A stretch of DNA of 64,000 nt from Pandoraea captiosa (GCF_902459775.1 NZ_CABPSQ010000010.1:115002-179001), one strand, 5' to 3'. Shown: positions 1 through 10,801, counted from the stretch's first letter. Program-made: numbers and translations. Notes: generated by a model not told the origin, from the sequence alone.

Positions 1-231
1 GCAACGTTCCTCGCAGGCGTGTTTTACTCGATTCAATCGCTGCCGCCGTTGTGGCAGGCTGTCTCGCATTTCAATCCGTTCTTCTACATGATCGACGGAT
101 TCCGGTACGGCTTCTTCGGCGTGTCCGACGTGGCCCCGACGACGAGTCTCGCCGTTGTCGGCGCGACCTTTCTGATACTCGCATCCGTGGCGCTGAACAT
201 GCTGCGCCGTGGTTACAAACTGCGTCACTGA
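1..231 (+). CDS. ABC-2 type transporter permease, C-terminal part
   Basis: The frame is open from the first base, so the 5' end lies outside the window; about 76 C-terminal residues are visible. The motif SHFNPFFYMIDGFRYGFFG followed by a final hydrophobic segment and a short basic tail (LRRGYKLRH) is typical of YadH/NodJ-type ABC-2 permeases. Such a permease with its ATPase usually precedes bolA-murA in Burkholderiales. The substrate cannot be told from this part. The stop lies 18 bp before the next gene, so the two are probably co-transcribed. Confidence 0.8.
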   Translation, partial: ATFLAGVFYSIQSLPPLWQAVSHFNPFFYMIDGFRYGFFGVSDVAPTTSLAVVGATFLILASVALNMLRRGYKLRH

Positions 232-249
232 ACATCTCCAGGATCAGCA

Positions 250-489
250 ATGCTGCCTACCCCCGAACAAATCAAACAGTACATCGAAGCCGGTCTGGCT
301 TGCGAGCACGTGGCCGTCGAAGGTGATGGCCAGCACTTCTTCGCGACCATCGTGAGCGCGCAGTTCGAAGGCAAGCGCCTCATCGCGCGCCATCAACTCG
401 TGTACGGCGCGCTGGGCGATCGCATGAAGGCCGAAATCCACGCGCTTTCGATGAAGACGCTCACGCCGGCGGAGTATCAGGCGCAATGA
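250..489 (+). CDS. ibaG: BolA family protein (IbaG-like)
   Basis: 79 residues, the usual length for the small BolA/IbaG family, which partners with monothiol glutaredoxins in Fe-S cluster handling. The C-terminal half has the family pattern ([34 protein letters not shown]). Its place immediately before murA matches E. coli ibaG-murA. Its stop overlaps the murA start by 4 bp (ATGA), which points to translational coupling. Family assignment is firm; the choice of IbaG over BolA rests mainly on context. Confidence 0.88.
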   Translation: MLPTPEQIKQYIEAGLACEHVAVEGDGQHFFATIVSAQFEGKRLIARHQLVYGALGDRMKAEIHALSMKTLTPAEYQAQ

Positions 490-1829
490 GGATTACGCAA
501 GAAAGCGCCGGCGCAGCCGGCAATGGTAGCGAGGTCGCTGCCGGTGAGCGCGTGGCCGCGGACCACCTGGAAATCGAAGGCGGCGAGCGGCTGGCAGGAG
601 AGATCACGGTCTCGGGCGCGAAGAACGCGGCCCTGCCCATTCTGTGCGCAAGCCTGTTGACGGCTGAGCCGCTGGTGCTGGGTAACGTTCCGGATCTGCA
701 CGACGTGCGCACCATGCTCACGTTGCTCGCGCGCATGGGCGTGAAGGTCGAGCGTCATGGCGAATCGGTCACGCTGGACGCGTCGCAGATTGCAGAGCCC
801 GCCGCGCCGTATGAACTGGTGAAGACCATGCGGGCGTCCATTCTGGTGCTCGGCCCGCTGCTTGCCCGTTGCGGCGAAGCGCGTGTGTCGCTGCCCGGCG
901 GTTGCGCCATCGGTGCGCGCCCCGTGGACCAGCACATCAAGGGCCTGCAAAAGATGGGCGCCGAGATCACGCTCACGCACGGCGACATCGTTGCACGCGC
1001 GTCGCGCCTGCGCGGCGAGACACTCGTCACCGACATGATCACGGTCACGGGCACGGAAAACCTGCTCATGGCGGCAACGCTCGCCGACGGCGTGACCGTG
1101 CTGGCCAACGCGGCGCGTGAACCGGAAGTGACCGATCTGGCGAACCTGCTCGTGAAGATGGGCGCAAAGATCGACGGCATCGGCACCGATCGTCTCGTGG
1201 TGACCGGCGTAGCCCGCTTGCATGGTGCAACGCACGACGTCGTGCCCGATCGCATCGAAGCCGGCACGTTCCTTTGTGCGGCAGTGGCCACGCGCGGCGA
1301 CATTACGCTGCGTCGCGTCGTACCCGGCACCCTCGACGCCGTGATCGAGAAGCTGCGCGAAACCGGCGCGACGGTGAGCGGCGGCGCGGACTGGCTGCGT
1401 GTGCAGATGGACCGGCGCGCGCAGGCGGTCAGTTTCCGCACGTCGGAGTATCCGGCGTTCCCGACCGACATGCAGGCCCAGTTCATGGCGCTGAACTGCA
1501 TCGCCGAGGGCGCATCGCAGGTTGTCGAGACGATCTTCGAGAACCGCTTCATGCACGTGCAGGAATTAGTGCGTCTGGGCGCGAATATCGGCATCGAAGG
1601 CAACACGGCGCGGATTGCGGGCGTGGATCGCCTGTCCGGCGCGCACGTAATGGCCACGGACCTGCGCGCCTCCGCCAGTCTGATCGTCGCGGGATTGACG
1701 GCCGAAGGCCGTACCCTTGTCGACCGTATTCATCACCTCGATCGCGGCTATCATCGTATCGAGGCCAAGCTGTGCGCCGTGGGCGCGCGAATCCGGCGTG
1801 TGCAAGCGCGCCAGGGAGAGATTGCATGA
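486..1829 (+). CDS. murA: UDP-N-acetylglucosamine 1-carboxyvinyltransferase
   Basis: MurA catalyses the first committed step of peptidoglycan synthesis, transferring enolpyruvate from PEP to UDP-GlcNAc in the cytoplasm. The protein has 447 residues. It shows the N-terminal motif [21 protein letters not shown] and the active-site loop [14 protein letters not shown] with the fosfomycin-target cysteine at residue 140. The N-terminus is about 20 residues longer than E. coli MurA before the conserved [13 protein letters not shown]. The start was chosen because it overlaps the BolA stop (ATGA); a start nearer to the conserved block cannot be excluded. The stop overlaps hisG. Confidence 0.97.
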   Translation: MRITQESAGAAGNGSEVAAGERVAADHLEIEGGERLAGEITVSGAKNAALPILCASLLTAEPLVLGNVPDLHDVRTMLTLLARMGVKVERHGESVTLDASQIAEPAAPYELVKTMRASILVLGPLLARCGEARVSLPGGCAIGARPVDQHIKGLQKMGAEITLTHGDIVARASRLRGETLVTDMITVTGTENLLMAATLADGVTVLANAAREPEVTDLANLLVKMGAKIDGIGTDRLVVTGVARLHGATHDVVPDRIEAGTFLCAAVATRGDITLRRVVPGTLDAVIEKLRETGATVSGGADWLRVQMDRRAQAVSFRTSEYPAFPTDMQAQFMALNCIAEGASQVVETIFENRFMHVQELVRLGANIGIEGNTARIAGVDRLSGAHVMATDLRASASLIVAGLTAEGRTLVDRIHHLDRGYHRIEAKLCAVGARIRRVQARQGEIA

Positions 1830-2515
1830 GTTCCGCCAAGTCGGCTACGTCGGCCAAGCCACTCGCCCAGCCGTTGACGCTGGCGCTCTCGAAAGGGCGT
1901 ATCTTTACGGAGACGCTGCCGTTGCTGGCCGCCGCCGGTATCGAAGTCACGGAAGATCCGGAGACCTCGCGCAAGCTGATCCTGCCCACGACCGATCCGA
2001 ACCTGCGCGTGATCATCGTGCGCGCAACGGACGTGCCGACGTATGTGCAGTACGGCGCCGCGGACTTCGGCGTGGCCGGCAAGGACGTGCTCATCGAGCA
2101 CGGCGGTGGCGGTCTGTATCAGCCGATCGATTTGAACATTGCCCGTTGCCGCATGTCTGTGGCTGTACCGAACGGCTTCGATTATGCGAACGCGGTACGT
2201 CAGGGGGCGCGCCTGCGCGTGGCGACCAAGTATGTGCACGTGGCGCGTGAGCACTTTGCGGCCAAGGGCGTGCACGTCGACCTGATCAAGCTGTACGGCT
2301 CGATGGAGCTGGGCCCGCTCGTGGGTCTGGCCGACGCGATTGTCGACCTGGTGAGTACCGGCGGCACGCTGCGGGCCAACAATCTGGTGGAAGTGGAGGA
2401 GATCATGGATATCTCGTCCCGCCTCGTGATCAACCAGGCTGCGCTCAAGTTGAAGCGTGAGTCTTTGCAGCCTATTCTGGATGCCTTCGAGCAGGCGTCC
2501 CGGCAAACAGCATGA
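1826..2515 (+). CDS. hisG: ATP phosphoribosyltransferase catalytic subunit (short form)
   Basis: HisG catalyses the first step of histidine synthesis: ATP plus PRPP gives phosphoribosyl-ATP. At 229 residues this is the short form (HisG-S), which lacks the C-terminal regulatory domain and needs HisZ as partner; hisZ is not in this window. Visible motifs are [16 protein letters not shown] near the N-terminus and the PRPP-binding stretch [18 protein letters not shown]. The ATG at 1826 overlaps the murA stop (ATGA), so I chose it over the longer open frame upstream. The stop overlaps the hisD start by 4 bp. Confidence 0.95.
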   Translation: MSSAKSATSAKPLAQPLTLALSKGRIFTETLPLLAAAGIEVTEDPETSRKLILPTTDPNLRVIIVRATDVPTYVQYGAADFGVAGKDVLIEHGGGGLYQPIDLNIARCRMSVAVPNGFDYANAVRQGARLRVATKYVHVAREHFAAKGVHVDLIKLYGSMELGPLVGLADAIVDLVSTGGTLRANNLVEVEEIMDISSRLVINQAALKLKRESLQPILDAFEQASRQTA

Positions 2516-3834
2516 AACTCGATATTCGCAAACTCGATTCGACCGCCGACGGCTTCGCGACGCAGTTGCGCGATGTCCTCGCGTTCGAGGCGAGCGAAGA
2601 CGCCGCCATCGACCGTGCGGCCGCTGAAATCCTCGCCGATGTGAAGACGCGCGGGGACGCCGCCGTCATCGAATACACCAACAAGTTCGATCGCCTGAGC
2701 GCGCCCGACATGGCCGCGCTGGAGTTGTCCGCCGACGTGCTGGCCGCCGCGCTCGAAGGTCTCGAGCCGAAGCGTCGCGCCGCCCTGGAAGCGGCGGCCG
2801 CCCGCGTGCGCGCCTATCACGAGAAGCAACGCATCGAATGCGGCAGCCATAGCTGGCAGTACACGGAGTCGGACGGCACGGTACTGGGCCAGAAGGTCAC
2901 GCCGCTCGATCGAGTGGGCATTTACGTGCCGGGCGGCAAAGCGGCGTATCCGTCGTCGGTACTGATGAACGCGATTCCGGCGCGCGTGGCTGGCGTCAAG
3001 GAAATCGTCATGGTCGTGCCCACGCCGGACGGTGTGCAGAACCCGCTGGTGCTCGCCGCTGCGCATATCGCGGGCGTGGACCGCGTGTTTACCATCGGCG
3101 GAGCACAGGCTGTGGGCGCCCTGGCATACGGCACGCAAACGGTGCCGGCCGTCGACAAGATCGTCGGTCCGGGCAATGCGTTCGTGGCGGCGGCCAAGCG
3201 CCGCGTGTTCGGTACCGTGGGCATCGACATGATCGCCGGCCCGTCGGAAATTCTCGTGATTTGCGACGGTACGACGGACCCCGACTGGGTCGCGATGGAC
3301 CTGTTCTCCCAGGCCGAGCACGACGAACTCGCGCAATCGATTCTGTTGTGCCCGGACGCCGAGTACATCGCTCGCGTGTATGCGTCGCTGGAGCGTCAGA
3401 TCGACGACATGCCGCGCCGGGACGTGATCGCCGCGTCGCTGCAAGGCCGTGGCGCGCTGATCAAGGTGCGGGATATGGCGGAAGCCTGCGAGATCGCCAA
3501 CGTGATCGCGCCCGAGCACCTCGAAATTTCGGCCGAGACGCCGCAGCAATGGGGCGACAAGATTCGCCACGCCGGTGCGATTTTCCTCGGCAAGTTCACG
3601 AGCGAGAGCCTCGGCGATTACTGCGCCGGTCCGAACCATGTGCTGCCGACGTCGCGCACGGCACGTTTCTCGTCGCCGCTGGGCGTGTACGACTTCATCA
3701 AGCGTTCGAGCCTCATCGAAGTGAGCGAGGGCGGTGCCCGCATGCTCGGCGAGATCGCTGCCGAACTGGCGTACGGCGAAGGCCTGCAAGCGCACGCGCG
3801 CAGTGCCGAATACCGTCTGCATCACGAGTCCTGA
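2512..3834 (+). CDS. hisD: Histidinol dehydrogenase
   Basis: HisD oxidises L-histidinol to L-histidine in two NAD-dependent steps and uses a zinc ion. The protein has 440 residues, normal for the family. Conserved blocks include [22 protein letters not shown], the signature [26 protein letters not shown] with the metal-binding His, and [23 protein letters not shown]. It is part of the his operon and overlaps hisG by 4 bp. Unlike enteric operons, hisC does not follow directly; an exported unknown gene intervenes. Confidence 0.97.
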   Translation: MKLDIRKLDSTADGFATQLRDVLAFEASEDAAIDRAAAEILADVKTRGDAAVIEYTNKFDRLSAPDMAALELSADVLAAALEGLEPKRRAALEAAAARVRAYHEKQRIECGSHSWQYTESDGTVLGQKVTPLDRVGIYVPGGKAAYPSSVLMNAIPARVAGVKEIVMVVPTPDGVQNPLVLAAAHIAGVDRVFTIGGAQAVGALAYGTQTVPAVDKIVGPGNAFVAAAKRRVFGTVGIDMIAGPSEILVICDGTTDPDWVAMDLFSQAEHDELAQSILLCPDAEYIARVYASLERQIDDMPRRDVIAASLQGRGALIKVRDMAEACEIANVIAPEHLEISAETPQQWGDKIRHAGAIFLGKFTSESLGDYCAGPNHVLPTSRTARFSSPLGVYDFIKRSSLIEVSEGGARMLGEIAAELAYGEGLQAHARSAEYRLHHES

Positions 3835-3835
3835 C

Positions 3836-4486
3836 ATGCGCGACGACGCCCTGCGGCCCGCGTATTGTCAAACGACGCCGGCCACTGTCCGGCGTCGGCT
3901 CCGCGCAAACGCTTTTCCCGCCTTACTGTCGCTGCCAGCCCGCCTCATGCGGGCTGTGCCTGCGCTTGTGCCTGCGTCTGCATCTGTGCCCGCGACTGTG
4001 CCTTCGTCCGCGCTCACGGCTCTCCCCTCGCGCCCGTCGTTCCTGGCGCCGCTCTTGCGCGGCGCCATCCTGTTCGGCCTCGGGCTGACGGCGAGCGCAG
4101 CGGTCCACGCAGCGGGCACAGAGTGCCAGCACGCCACGTTCGAAGGGGCGTCCGTCCAGAAGATGACGGTATGTGTGCGGCGTCAGGCGTTCGACAACGA
4201 CGTGTACGTGCTACGTCTGAACGGCAAGACTGCGCTGCGCGGCACCGACGATGAAGTCGCGCGCGGCGTGTTCGGTCGCGTGGGCAACCGGCTCGTCGCC
4301 ATGCGCTGCGAGGCCGATGAGTCGCCTGCCCGGGTGAGCCCGGCGGTGGCGCAAGCCCTGTCGTGGCAAACGGGGGTGCGCGTGCAGCGCATTACCGACG
4401 CGCTCGGCAGCGTGGAGACCGGCCGTCGTTGCGCCGTCAAGATCGACGGGGCGGACGCGGGCCTGCTGACATTCGCCTTCAACTGA
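3836..4486 (+). CDS. Predicted exported protein of unknown function
   Basis: 216 residues from the ATG directly after the hisD stop; an in-frame ATG at 3947 would give 179 residues. A long Pro/Ala/Val-rich N-terminus leads to a hydrophobic segment (residues about 70-92, ending [10 protein letters not shown]) that looks like a signal sequence. The mature part is about 120 residues and has three cysteines that could form disulfides ([24 protein letters not shown]). I recognise no family. Its place inside the his operon does not imply a histidine role. The frame is well supported between hisD and hisC, but the start is uncertain. Confidence 0.65.
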   Translation: MRDDALRPAYCQTTPATVRRRLRANAFPALLSLPARLMRAVPALVPASASVPATVPSSALTALPSRPSFLAPLLRGAILFGLGLTASAAVHAAGTECQHATFEGASVQKMTVCVRRQAFDNDVYVLRLNGKTALRGTDDEVARGVFGRVGNRLVAMRCEADESPARVSPAVAQALSWQTGVRVQRITDALGSVETGRRCAVKIDGADAGLLTFAFN

Positions 4487-4503
4487 TTTTTCTTCCTATC
4501 GCC

Positions 4504-5568
4504 ATGTCCGTCGACCAAGTGATTCGCCCCGATGTGCTTGCCATGAGCACCTATCCCGTGCCCGATGCCAGCGGCTTCCTGAAGCTCGACGCCATGGAGA
4601 ACCCCTACGGCCTGCCGGATGCATTGCGCACCGCGTTGGGGCAGCGTCTGGCCGACGTGGCGCTCAACCGTTACCCGGCGCCGCGCCCGCAGGCGTTGCT
4701 CGAAAAGCTCGCCCGAACGATGGGCGTGCCTGCCGGGGCCAGGTTGTTGCTGGGTAACGGCTCGGACGAGATCATCAGCATGATTGCCATGGCGACGGCT
4801 CGCCCTGGCGCGGCGGTCATCGCCCCGATGCCGGGCTTCGTGATGTACGAAATGTCGTCGCGCTTCGCGGGAATCGAGTTCGTCGGTGTGCCGCTGCGTG
4901 CCGATTTCTCGCTGGACATGCCGGCCATGCTCAATGCCATTGCGGCGCATCCGGGGGCGGTCGTCTATCTGGCGTATCCGAACAATCCGACGGGTAACCT
5001 GTTTGCCGACGAGGATATCGAGACGCTCGTGCGCGCAGCGGGCAAGGGGCTGGTGGTGATCGACGAGGCGTACCAGCCGTTCGCCGGCAGGACATGGATG
5101 CCGCGTCTGCCCGAGTTTCCGAACCTGCTTGTCATGCGTACGGTCTCGAAGCTCGGTCTGGCGGGCATCCGGCTGGGGTATGTGGCCGGCGCGGCCGAGT
5201 GGCTCGACCAGCTCGACAAGGTTCGTCCGCCCTACAACGTCAACGTGCTGACGCAGGCATGCGCCGAGTTCATGCTCGATCACCTCGACGTGCTCGACGC
5301 CCAGGCGGCCGAGCTGCGGGCCGAGCGCTCGCGGCTGGCGGCCGCCGTGGCGGCGCTTCCCGGGGTGACGGTGTTCCCGAGCGACGCGAATTTCCTGCTC
5401 GTTCGCGTGCCGGATGCCGACAAAACCCACGCCGGACTGCTCGCGCACAAGGTGTTGATCAAAAACGTGGGTAAAATGCACGTATTGCTGGCCAATTGCC
5501 TCAGATTGACGGTCGGCACCCCCACGGAGAATGCGGCGATGGTCCAAGCCCTGGCCGCATCACTCTAA
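4504..5568 (+). CDS. hisC: Histidinol-phosphate aminotransferase
   Basis: PLP enzyme converting imidazole acetol-phosphate to L-histidinol phosphate with glutamate as amino donor. The protein has 354 residues, a normal length. Motifs seen are [12 protein letters not shown] near the N-terminus, [34 protein letters not shown] and the PLP-lysine region [15 protein letters not shown] (Lys at about residue 216). The ATG at 4504 was preferred to the longer open frame because conserved sequence begins shortly after it. hisB follows after 27 bp. Confidence 0.96.
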   Translation: MSVDQVIRPDVLAMSTYPVPDASGFLKLDAMENPYGLPDALRTALGQRLADVALNRYPAPRPQALLEKLARTMGVPAGARLLLGNGSDEIISMIAMATARPGAAVIAPMPGFVMYEMSSRFAGIEFVGVPLRADFSLDMPAMLNAIAAHPGAVVYLAYPNNPTGNLFADEDIETLVRAAGKGLVVIDEAYQPFAGRTWMPRLPEFPNLLVMRTVSKLGLAGIRLGYVAGAAEWLDQLDKVRPPYNVNVLTQACAEFMLDHLDVLDAQAAELRAERSRLAAAVAALPGVTVFPSDANFLLVRVPDADKTHAGLLAHKVLIKNVGKMHVLLANCLRLTVGTPTENAAMVQALAASL

Positions 5569-5595
5569 CAAGCTATACGACGAGAACTCACCATC

Positions 5596-6183
5596 ATGCG
5601 CATTGCGGAAGTCGTTCGCGATACCAGCGAAACGCAAATACGCGTCAAGATCGACCTGGACGGCACCGGCCGTAAGACCCTCGATACCGGCGTGCCGTTT
5701 CTGGACCACATGCTCGACCAGATCGCGCGCCATGGTCTCATCGATATGGATATCGAGGCCAAGGGCGATACGTACATCGACGATCACCATACGGTCGAAG
5801 ATGTCGGTATCACGCTGGGCATGGCGGTGGCCAAGGCCATTGGCGACAAGAAAGGCATCGTGCGTTACGGCCATAGCTATGTGCCCCTCGACGAAGCGCT
5901 TTCGCGCGTGGTGATCGACTTCTCGGGTCGTCCCGGTCTCGAATTCCATGTGCCCTTCACGCGCGCGCGCGTGGGCAATTTCGACGTCGACCTGCTCATC
6001 GAATTTTTCCGCGGCTTCGTGAATCACGCGGGCGTCACGCTTCATATCGACAACCTGCGCGGCATCAACGCTCACCACCAGTGCGAAACGGTGTTCAAGG
6101 CGTTCGGTCGTGCGTTGCGCATGGCGGTCGAGATCGATCCGCGTGCGGCGGGTGTGGTGCCGTCCACGAAGGGCAGCCTGTAA
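5596..6183 (+). CDS. hisB: Imidazoleglycerol-phosphate dehydratase
   Basis: Removes water from imidazole glycerol-phosphate in histidine synthesis, using Mn ions. At 195 residues it is the monofunctional form without the N-terminal histidinol-phosphatase domain of enteric HisB. Metal-binding motifs are visible: [24 protein letters not shown] and [15 protein letters not shown]. It lies between hisC and a 150-bp gap that carries a perfect dyad, followed by marC. Confidence 0.97.
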   Translation: MRIAEVVRDTSETQIRVKIDLDGTGRKTLDTGVPFLDHMLDQIARHGLIDMDIEAKGDTYIDDHHTVEDVGITLGMAVAKAIGDKKGIVRYGHSYVPLDEALSRVVIDFSGRPGLEFHVPFTRARVGNFDVDLLIEFFRGFVNHAGVTLHIDNLRGINAHHQCETVFKAFGRALRMAVEIDPRAAGVVPSTKGSL

Positions 6184-6240
6184 GGGGCTGCGCTTGGCGG
6201 ACTCGTCCGGTGCGAGCCCGCCCGACGTGGAACGCCAAAT

Positions 6241-6291
6241 AGCTCGAAAAGTTCGAAAAGTTCGAATAGCCCGCCGGACCATGGTCCGGCG
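6241..6291. repeat. Short direct repeats and a perfect 20-bp dyad between hisB and marC
   Basis: Positions 6243-6266 contain near-tandem copies of TTCGAAAAG. They are followed at 6272-6291 by the perfect palindrome CGCCGGACCATGGTCCGGCG. There is no T-run after it on the plus strand, so it is not an obvious Rho-independent terminator. It may be an operator or a stabilising or attenuating hairpin within the his transcript. Confidence 0.5.
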
Positions 6292-6342
6292 CCCCTGCGA
6301 AGGATTCATCGACCGGCCGCACGCCGGCGCCGTGTGCCCCTT

Positions 6343-6969
6343 ATGACGCTCGACGCCTTCAAGTTCTTCATCTCGCTGCTGGCCCTGATCAACCCGCTCG
6401 GGGCGATCCCGCTGTTCATCAGCCTGACGTCCACGCAGACGCGCGAAGAGAAGCGTCATACGATCAAGGTTGCGGCCATCGCGGTGGCGCTGGTGGTTGC
6501 CGGTTCGGGACTGTTCGGTGAAGCCATCATCCGCTTCTTCGGTATCTCGATTGCGTCGCTGGAAGTCGGCGGCGGGGTGATCATGCTGCTCATGGCGGTG
6601 AACATGATCAACGCCCAGACCGGCAATACGCGGGCGACGGCGGAAGAGCGTCACGAAGCGGAGGAGCGGCCGAACATTGCCGTGGTGCCGCTGGCGATTC
6701 CGCTGCTGACCGGCCCGGGCACGATCAGTACCGTGATCATTTATTCGGGACGCGCCCACGGCTGGGCGCAGATTCTGGCGCTCATGGCGATCGGCGTGGG
6801 CGTGGGAGCGGTGTGCTGGGTGGCGCTGCGCAGCGCCAGCCGGATCGAAGGCTGGCTCGGGCGCACGGGCATCAACATCGGCACGCGCCTGATGGGGTTG
6901 ATCCTCTCGGCGCTGGCCGTGGAATTCATTATCGATGGTTTGAAAATACTGCTGCCGGGTTTGAGATGA
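6343..6969 (+). CDS. MarC family inner-membrane protein
   Basis: 208 residues from the ATG at 6343; a GTG at 6334 would add three residues. About six hydrophobic segments are visible, with the family start [27 protein letters not shown] and the central [20 protein letters not shown] repeat typical of MarC/UPF0056. The function is unknown; the early link to multiple antibiotic resistance did not hold up. The stop overlaps the hisH start (ATGA), so it is translationally coupled into the his operon, which is a common arrangement in Burkholderiales. Confidence 0.9.
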   Translation: MTLDAFKFFISLLALINPLGAIPLFISLTSTQTREEKRHTIKVAAIAVALVVAGSGLFGEAIIRFFGISIASLEVGGGVIMLLMAVNMINAQTGNTRATAEERHEAEERPNIAVVPLAIPLLTGPGTISTVIIYSGRAHGWAQILALMAIGVGVGAVCWVALRSASRIEGWLGRTGINIGTRLMGLILSALAVEFIIDGLKILLPGLR

Positions 6970-7607
6970 ATAAGATTGCGATTGTCGACTACGGAATGGG
7001 CAACCTGCGCTCGGTCTATCAGGCGCTGCGTGCTGCAGCCCCGGAGGCCGACGTGAGCATCAGCAGCGACGCCGCCGAAATTCGCGCCGCCGACCGCGTG
7101 GTGCTGCCGGGGCAGGGCGCAATGCGCGACTGCATGGGCTGCCTGAACGAATCGGGGCTGCGCGAGGCGGTCGTGGAAGCCGCCGCCACCAAGCCGATGT
7201 TCGGCGTGTGCGTGGGCGAGCAGATGCTGTTCGACATGTCGGACGAGGGCAACACGCCCGCGCTCGGTTTGCTGCCGGGCCGCGTGGTGCGCTTCGACCT
7301 CGAAGGTCAGGTGCAGGACGACGGCTCGCGCTTCAAGGTGCCGCAAATGGGTTGGAACCGCGTGCGTCAGACGCAAGGCAACCACCCGATCTGGGCCGGC
7401 GTGTCCGATGACAGCTATTTTTACTTCGTGCACAGCTACTACGTTGTGCCCGCGAAGCCTGAACTGACGGCCGGCGAGACGGTCTACGGTGTGCCCTTTA
7501 CCTGTGCGGTGGCCCAAGATAATATCTTCGCCACCCAGTTTCACCCGGAAAAGAGCGCCCAGGCCGGCCTTGCGCTTTATCGCAATTTTGCGCAGTGGAA
7601 GCCCTGA
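6966..7607 (+). CDS. hisH: Imidazole glycerol phosphate synthase, glutamine amidotransferase subunit
   Basis: HisH releases ammonia from glutamine and channels it to HisF. The protein has 213 residues. Class I amidotransferase motifs are present: [12 protein letters not shown] at the N-terminus, the nucleophile loop [11 protein letters not shown] (Cys at residue 82) and the C-terminal catalytic His-Glu in [13 protein letters not shown]. The start overlaps the marC stop. A gap of about 190 bp before hisA holds no convincing gene. Confidence 0.96.
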   Translation: MNKIAIVDYGMGNLRSVYQALRAAAPEADVSISSDAAEIRAADRVVLPGQGAMRDCMGCLNESGLREAVVEAAATKPMFGVCVGEQMLFDMSDEGNTPALGLLPGRVVRFDLEGQVQDDGSRFKVPQMGWNRVRQTQGNHPIWAGVSDDSYFYFVHSYYVVPAKPELTAGETVYGVPFTCAVAQDNIFATQFHPEKSAQAGLALYRNFAQWKP

Positions 7608-7798
7608 TGAATACCCGTGCGGTGCGCCGTCTCCCGGTTTCCTCCCAGAGCGTGCGCTCCATCACGGCTTATACTGTGTCATGTTGACGAATCCGATCCC
7701 GCCATGCCGCTGTCCGGCAAGTCCGGGGTCGGTTTCATGTTGTCCGCGTAATTTGCGAATTCCTTTTACTTCCCACTAGCGACGTTTCACGATTGCCT

Positions 7799-8548
7799 AT
7801 GCTGCTCATCCCGGCCATCGACCTTAAAGACGGTCAATGTGTTCGCCTCAAACAAGGCGACATGGATCAAGCCACCGTATTCTCGGAGGACCCCGCCGCC
7901 ATGGCCCGACACTGGGTCGATCAGGGCGCGCGCCGTCTCCATCTGGTGGACTTGAACGGCGCATTTGCTGGCAAGCCGCGTAACGAAGCGGCCATCCGCG
8001 CCATCATTCAGGAAGTCGGCGCCGATATTCCCGTGCAACTGGGCGGCGGCATTCGTGACCTCGGCACCATCGAGCGCTATCTGGATGACGGGCTGTCGTA
8101 CGTCATCATCGGGACGGCGGCGGTGAAGAACCCGGGTTTCCTGCGCGACGCGTGCAGTGCGTTCGGCGGCCACATCATCGTCGGCCTCGACGCCAAGGAC
8201 GGCAAAGTCGCCACCGACGGCTGGAGCAAGCTCACCGGCCACGAGGTGGTCGATCTGGCCCGCAAGTTCGAGGATTACGGCGTGGAGTCGATCATCTACA
8301 CCGACATCGGCCGCGACGGCATGCTCCAGGGCATCAACATCGACGCGACGGTGCGCCTCGCGCAAGCGGTCACCGTGCCGGTGATCGCCAGCGGCGGCCT
8401 GTCGAATCTGGGCGATATCGATGCGCTGTGCAAGGTCGAAGGCGAGGGCGTCGAAGGCGTCATCTGCGGCCGTGCCATTTACTCGGGCGACCTGAATTTC
8501 TCGGCGGCGCAAACGCGTGCCGACGAGCTTTCCGAAGGAGCGGCATAA
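7799..8548 (+). CDS. hisA: ProFAR isomerase (HisA)
   Basis: TIM-barrel isomerase opening the ribose ring of ProFAR to PRFAR. From the ATG at 7799 it has 249 residues; a TTG at 7793 would add two. Conserved phosphate and catalytic motifs are [17 protein letters not shown] with the N-terminal catalytic Asp, [25 protein letters not shown] with the second catalytic Asp, and [13 protein letters not shown]. hisF follows after 38 bp. Confidence 0.96.
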   Translation: MLLIPAIDLKDGQCVRLKQGDMDQATVFSEDPAAMARHWVDQGARRLHLVDLNGAFAGKPRNEAAIRAIIQEVGADIPVQLGGGIRDLGTIERYLDDGLSYVIIGTAAVKNPGFLRDACSAFGGHIIVGLDAKDGKVATDGWSKLTGHEVVDLARKFEDYGVESIIYTDIGRDGMLQGINIDATVRLAQAVTVPVIASGGLSNLGDIDALCKVEGEGVEGVICGRAIYSGDLNFSAAQTRADELSEGAA

Positions 8549-8586
8549 GCGAGCTTGCGGCTGCGGCCGCCTCGCGTGCCAACATC

Positions 8587-9360
8587 ATGGCTCTCGCTAA
8601 ACGCATCATCCCGTGTCTGGACGTGACGGCCGGCCGCGTGGTCAAGGGCGTCAACTTCGTGGAACTTCGCGACGCGGGCGACCCCGTCGAGATCGCCCGT
8701 CGCTATGACGAGCAGGGCGCCGACGAACTCACGTTCCTGGACATTACGGCGACCTCCGACGGGCGCGACCTCATTTTGCCGATCATCGAGGCAGTGGCCG
8801 CGCAGGTCTTCATTCCGCTGACGGTGGGCGGTGGCGTGCGTGAAGTGGCAGACGTGCGACGTCTGCTCAACGCCGGCGCCGATAAGGTCAGCATGAACTC
8901 CTCGGCAGTGGCGAACCCGCAACTGGTGGCCGACGCGGCGGCGAAGTACGGCTCGCAGTGCATTGTCGTGGCGATCGACGCCAAGCGTGTCTCGGCCGAC
9001 GGCGAAGCGCCGCGCTGGGAAGTCTTCACGCATGGCGGGCGCAAGAACACCGGCCTCGACGCCGTGGCCTGGGCCCGGCAGATCGAAGCGCTGGGGGCGG
9101 GCGAAATCCTGCTCACGAGCATGGACCGCGACGGCACGAAGAGCGGGTTCGATCTGGCGCTCACGCGTGCCGTGTCGGACGCCGTAAGCATTCCCGTGAT
9201 CGCCTCGGGCGGTGTGGGGTCGTTGGCCGATCTGGCCAACGGCGTGACCGAAGGTCATGCGGATGCCGTGCTCGCCGCGAGCATCTTCCACTATGGCGAG
9301 CATACGGTCGGCGAAGCGAAGCGCTTCATGGCCGACAAGGGCATTTCCGTCCGTCTTTGA
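8587..9360 (+). CDS. hisF: Imidazole glycerol phosphate synthase, cyclase subunit
   Basis: HisF uses HisH-derived ammonia to make imidazole glycerol phosphate and AICAR from PRFAR. It is a 257-residue TIM barrel. Motifs are [21 protein letters not shown] (catalytic Asp), [47 protein letters not shown] (second catalytic Asp) and [15 protein letters not shown]. The ATG at 8587 fits the conserved N-terminus; the longer open frame upstream is a shadow of hisA. Confidence 0.97.
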   Translation: MALAKRIIPCLDVTAGRVVKGVNFVELRDAGDPVEIARRYDEQGADELTFLDITATSDGRDLILPIIEAVAAQVFIPLTVGGGVREVADVRRLLNAGADKVSMNSSAVANPQLVADAAAKYGSQCIVVAIDAKRVSADGEAPRWEVFTHGGRKNTGLDAVAWARQIEALGAGEILLTSMDRDGTKSGFDLALTRAVSDAVSIPVIASGGVGSLADLANGVTEGHADAVLAASIFHYGEHTVGEAKRFMADKGISVRL

Positions 9361-9417
9361 CGGCATACGCTTATACGCCTATCACGCTCTCGCGCCTCTA
9401 AGGGAAATCGACGCATC

Positions 9418-9816
9418 ATGACCCAGGATTGGCTGGACAAGGTTAGTTGGGACGCACAGGGCCTCGTGCCCGTGATCGCGCAGGAAGTCGGCACCAACGA
9501 CGTGCTGATGTTCGCCTGGATGAACCGCGAAGCGCTCGCGCGCACGGTGGAAATCGGCGAGGCCGTCTACTATTCGCGCTCGCGCAAGCGCCTGTGGCAC
9601 AAGGGCGAGGAGTCGGGCCACGTGCAGAAGGTGCACGAGATTCGTCTCGATTGCGACGAAGACGTGGTGCTGCTCAAGGTGACGCAGAACGACGGGATCG
9701 CGTGCCATACCGGCCGTCATTCCTGCTTCTTCCAGAAGTTCGAGGGCAACGTCGAAGCGGGGCAGTGGACCACCGTCGAACCGGTGCTCAAGGACCCCAA
9801 CAAGATCTATAAGTGA
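9418..9816 (+). CDS. hisI: Phosphoribosyl-AMP cyclohydrolase
   Basis: Opens the purine ring of phosphoribosyl-AMP, using zinc and magnesium. The 132-residue protein is the monofunctional form, with the pyrophosphohydrolase encoded separately in the next gene. Motifs are [45 protein letters not shown] and the zinc-ligand stretch [10 protein letters not shown]. Its stop abuts or overlaps the hisE start region. Confidence 0.96.
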   Translation: MTQDWLDKVSWDAQGLVPVIAQEVGTNDVLMFAWMNREALARTVEIGEAVYYSRSRKRLWHKGEESGHVQKVHEIRLDCDEDVVLLKVTQNDGIACHTGRHSCFFQKFEGNVEAGQWTTVEPVLKDPNKIYK

Positions 9817-9821
9817 CTGCC

Positions 9822-10187
9822 ATGAACGATACGCTCGAGCGTGTTGCCGAAGTGATCGCCTCGCGCAAGGGCGGCGATCCCGACAAGTCGTATGTCGCCC
9901 GGCTGTTCCACAAGGGAGACGACGCCATCTGCAAGAAAATCGGCGAAGAGGCCACGGAAGTGGTGCTCGCTGCCAAGGACATCCGTATTGGCGGTGCCGA
10001 CAAGGCTGGCGATTTGCGTCAGAAGCTGGTCAACGAGACCGCCGATCTGTGGTTCCACTGCATGGTGCTGCTCGCCCATCACGACCTGAGTCCGAACGAA
10101 GTGCTCGCTGAGCTGGCGCGCCGCGAAGGGCTGTCGGGGCTCGTCGAGAAGGCGCAACGCGGCACGCGCGGCGAACACGCGGACTGA
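9822..10187 (+). CDS. hisE: Phosphoribosyl-ATP pyrophosphohydrolase
   Basis: Hydrolyses phosphoribosyl-ATP to phosphoribosyl-AMP (MazG-like fold). It has 121 residues from ATG 9822. A GTG at 9813, overlapping the hisI stop, would add three residues and is also plausible. Motifs are [35 protein letters not shown] with the EExxE-type metal site, and [16 protein letters not shown]. It is the last his gene here; a short 13-bp tandem repeat and a membrane protein gene follow. Confidence 0.95.
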   Translation: MNDTLERVAEVIASRKGGDPDKSYVARLFHKGDDAICKKIGEEATEVVLAAKDIRIGGADKAGDLRQKLVNETADLWFHCMVLLAHHDLSPNEVLAELARREGLSGLVEKAQRGTRGEHAD

Positions 10188-10242
10188 GCGCGTTTTTGCT
10201 GCCCACACTGCCGTGCGCTGCTTTAGTCCATCGCTTCCGTCA

Positions 10243-10281
10243 GCTACTGCCGTCCGCTACTGCCATTCGCTACTACCATCC
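10243..10281. repeat. Three tandem 13-bp repeats
   Basis: Three consecutive 13-mers (gctactgccgtcc, gctactgccattc, gctactaccatcc) fill much of the gap between hisE and the next gene. They are non-coding on the plus strand and their function is unknown. Confidence 0.6.
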
Positions 10282-10334
10282 GCGAGTGCCGCCTGTCGAG
10301 GCATGGCGCACAGGCTCTCAGAAGGAGACACCCC

Positions 10335-10748
10335 ATGAACGATCCGCATAGCGCCGGTAGCACGGGCCACCCCTATACCGTCAACACACCGAATATCGTG
10401 AACGCCCCCACCGAGGAACAGGAGCGCGCGCTGCGCAAGCTCACGCATGTGCTCTACGCCCTCTATGCGCTCTTCTGGCTCACGGGCGGCGTGACGGCGA
10501 TCGTGGCCATCATCATCAACTACGTCAAACGTGACGATACGACCGGCACGCTCTACGCCTCGCACTTCACATGGCAGATCCGCACCTTCTGGTGGTCGGT
10601 GGTCTGGGCGGTGTTGGGCGTGGCCCTCGCTGTCGTGTTCATCGGCTTCGCGATTCTCTGGGTGCTCGGCATCTGGACGCTGTACCGAATCGTCAAGGGC
10701 TGGCTCTATCTGAACGACAGCAAACCCATGTACGCGACGCGCGCCTGA
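10335..10748 (+). CDS. DUF4870-type small membrane protein
   Basis: 137 residues with about three hydrophobic segments (VLYALYALFWLTGGVTAIVAIIINYV; TFWWSVVWAVLGVALAVVFIGFAILWVL; IWTLYRIVKGWLYLND), a pattern of the DUF4870/TIC20-like family. The function is unknown; it probably sits in the inner membrane. It lies between hisE and the HIT gene, a conserved position in Burkholderiaceae. An AGAAGGAGA Shine-Dalgarno sequence lies 7-8 bp before the ATG and supports the start. Confidence 0.8.
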   Translation: MNDPHSAGSTGHPYTVNTPNIVNAPTEEQERALRKLTHVLYALYALFWLTGGVTAIVAIIINYVKRDDTTGTLYASHFTWQIRTFWWSVVWAVLGVALAVVFIGFAILWVLGIWTLYRIVKGWLYLNDSKPMYATRA

Positions 10749-10801
10749 GCGTTTCGGGCGAGGCTTCGATTCATCCAGGAATTCGAGAGGAAGACACACG
10801 C

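Noticed and set aside
2200-3837. 545-codon open frame opposite hisD
   Set aside because: Antisense shadow of hisD with no recognisable domain or start signal.
7608-7798. Small frame 7489-7779 between hisH and hisA
   Set aside because: Starts inside hisH in another frame, and has no domain or Shine-Dalgarno.
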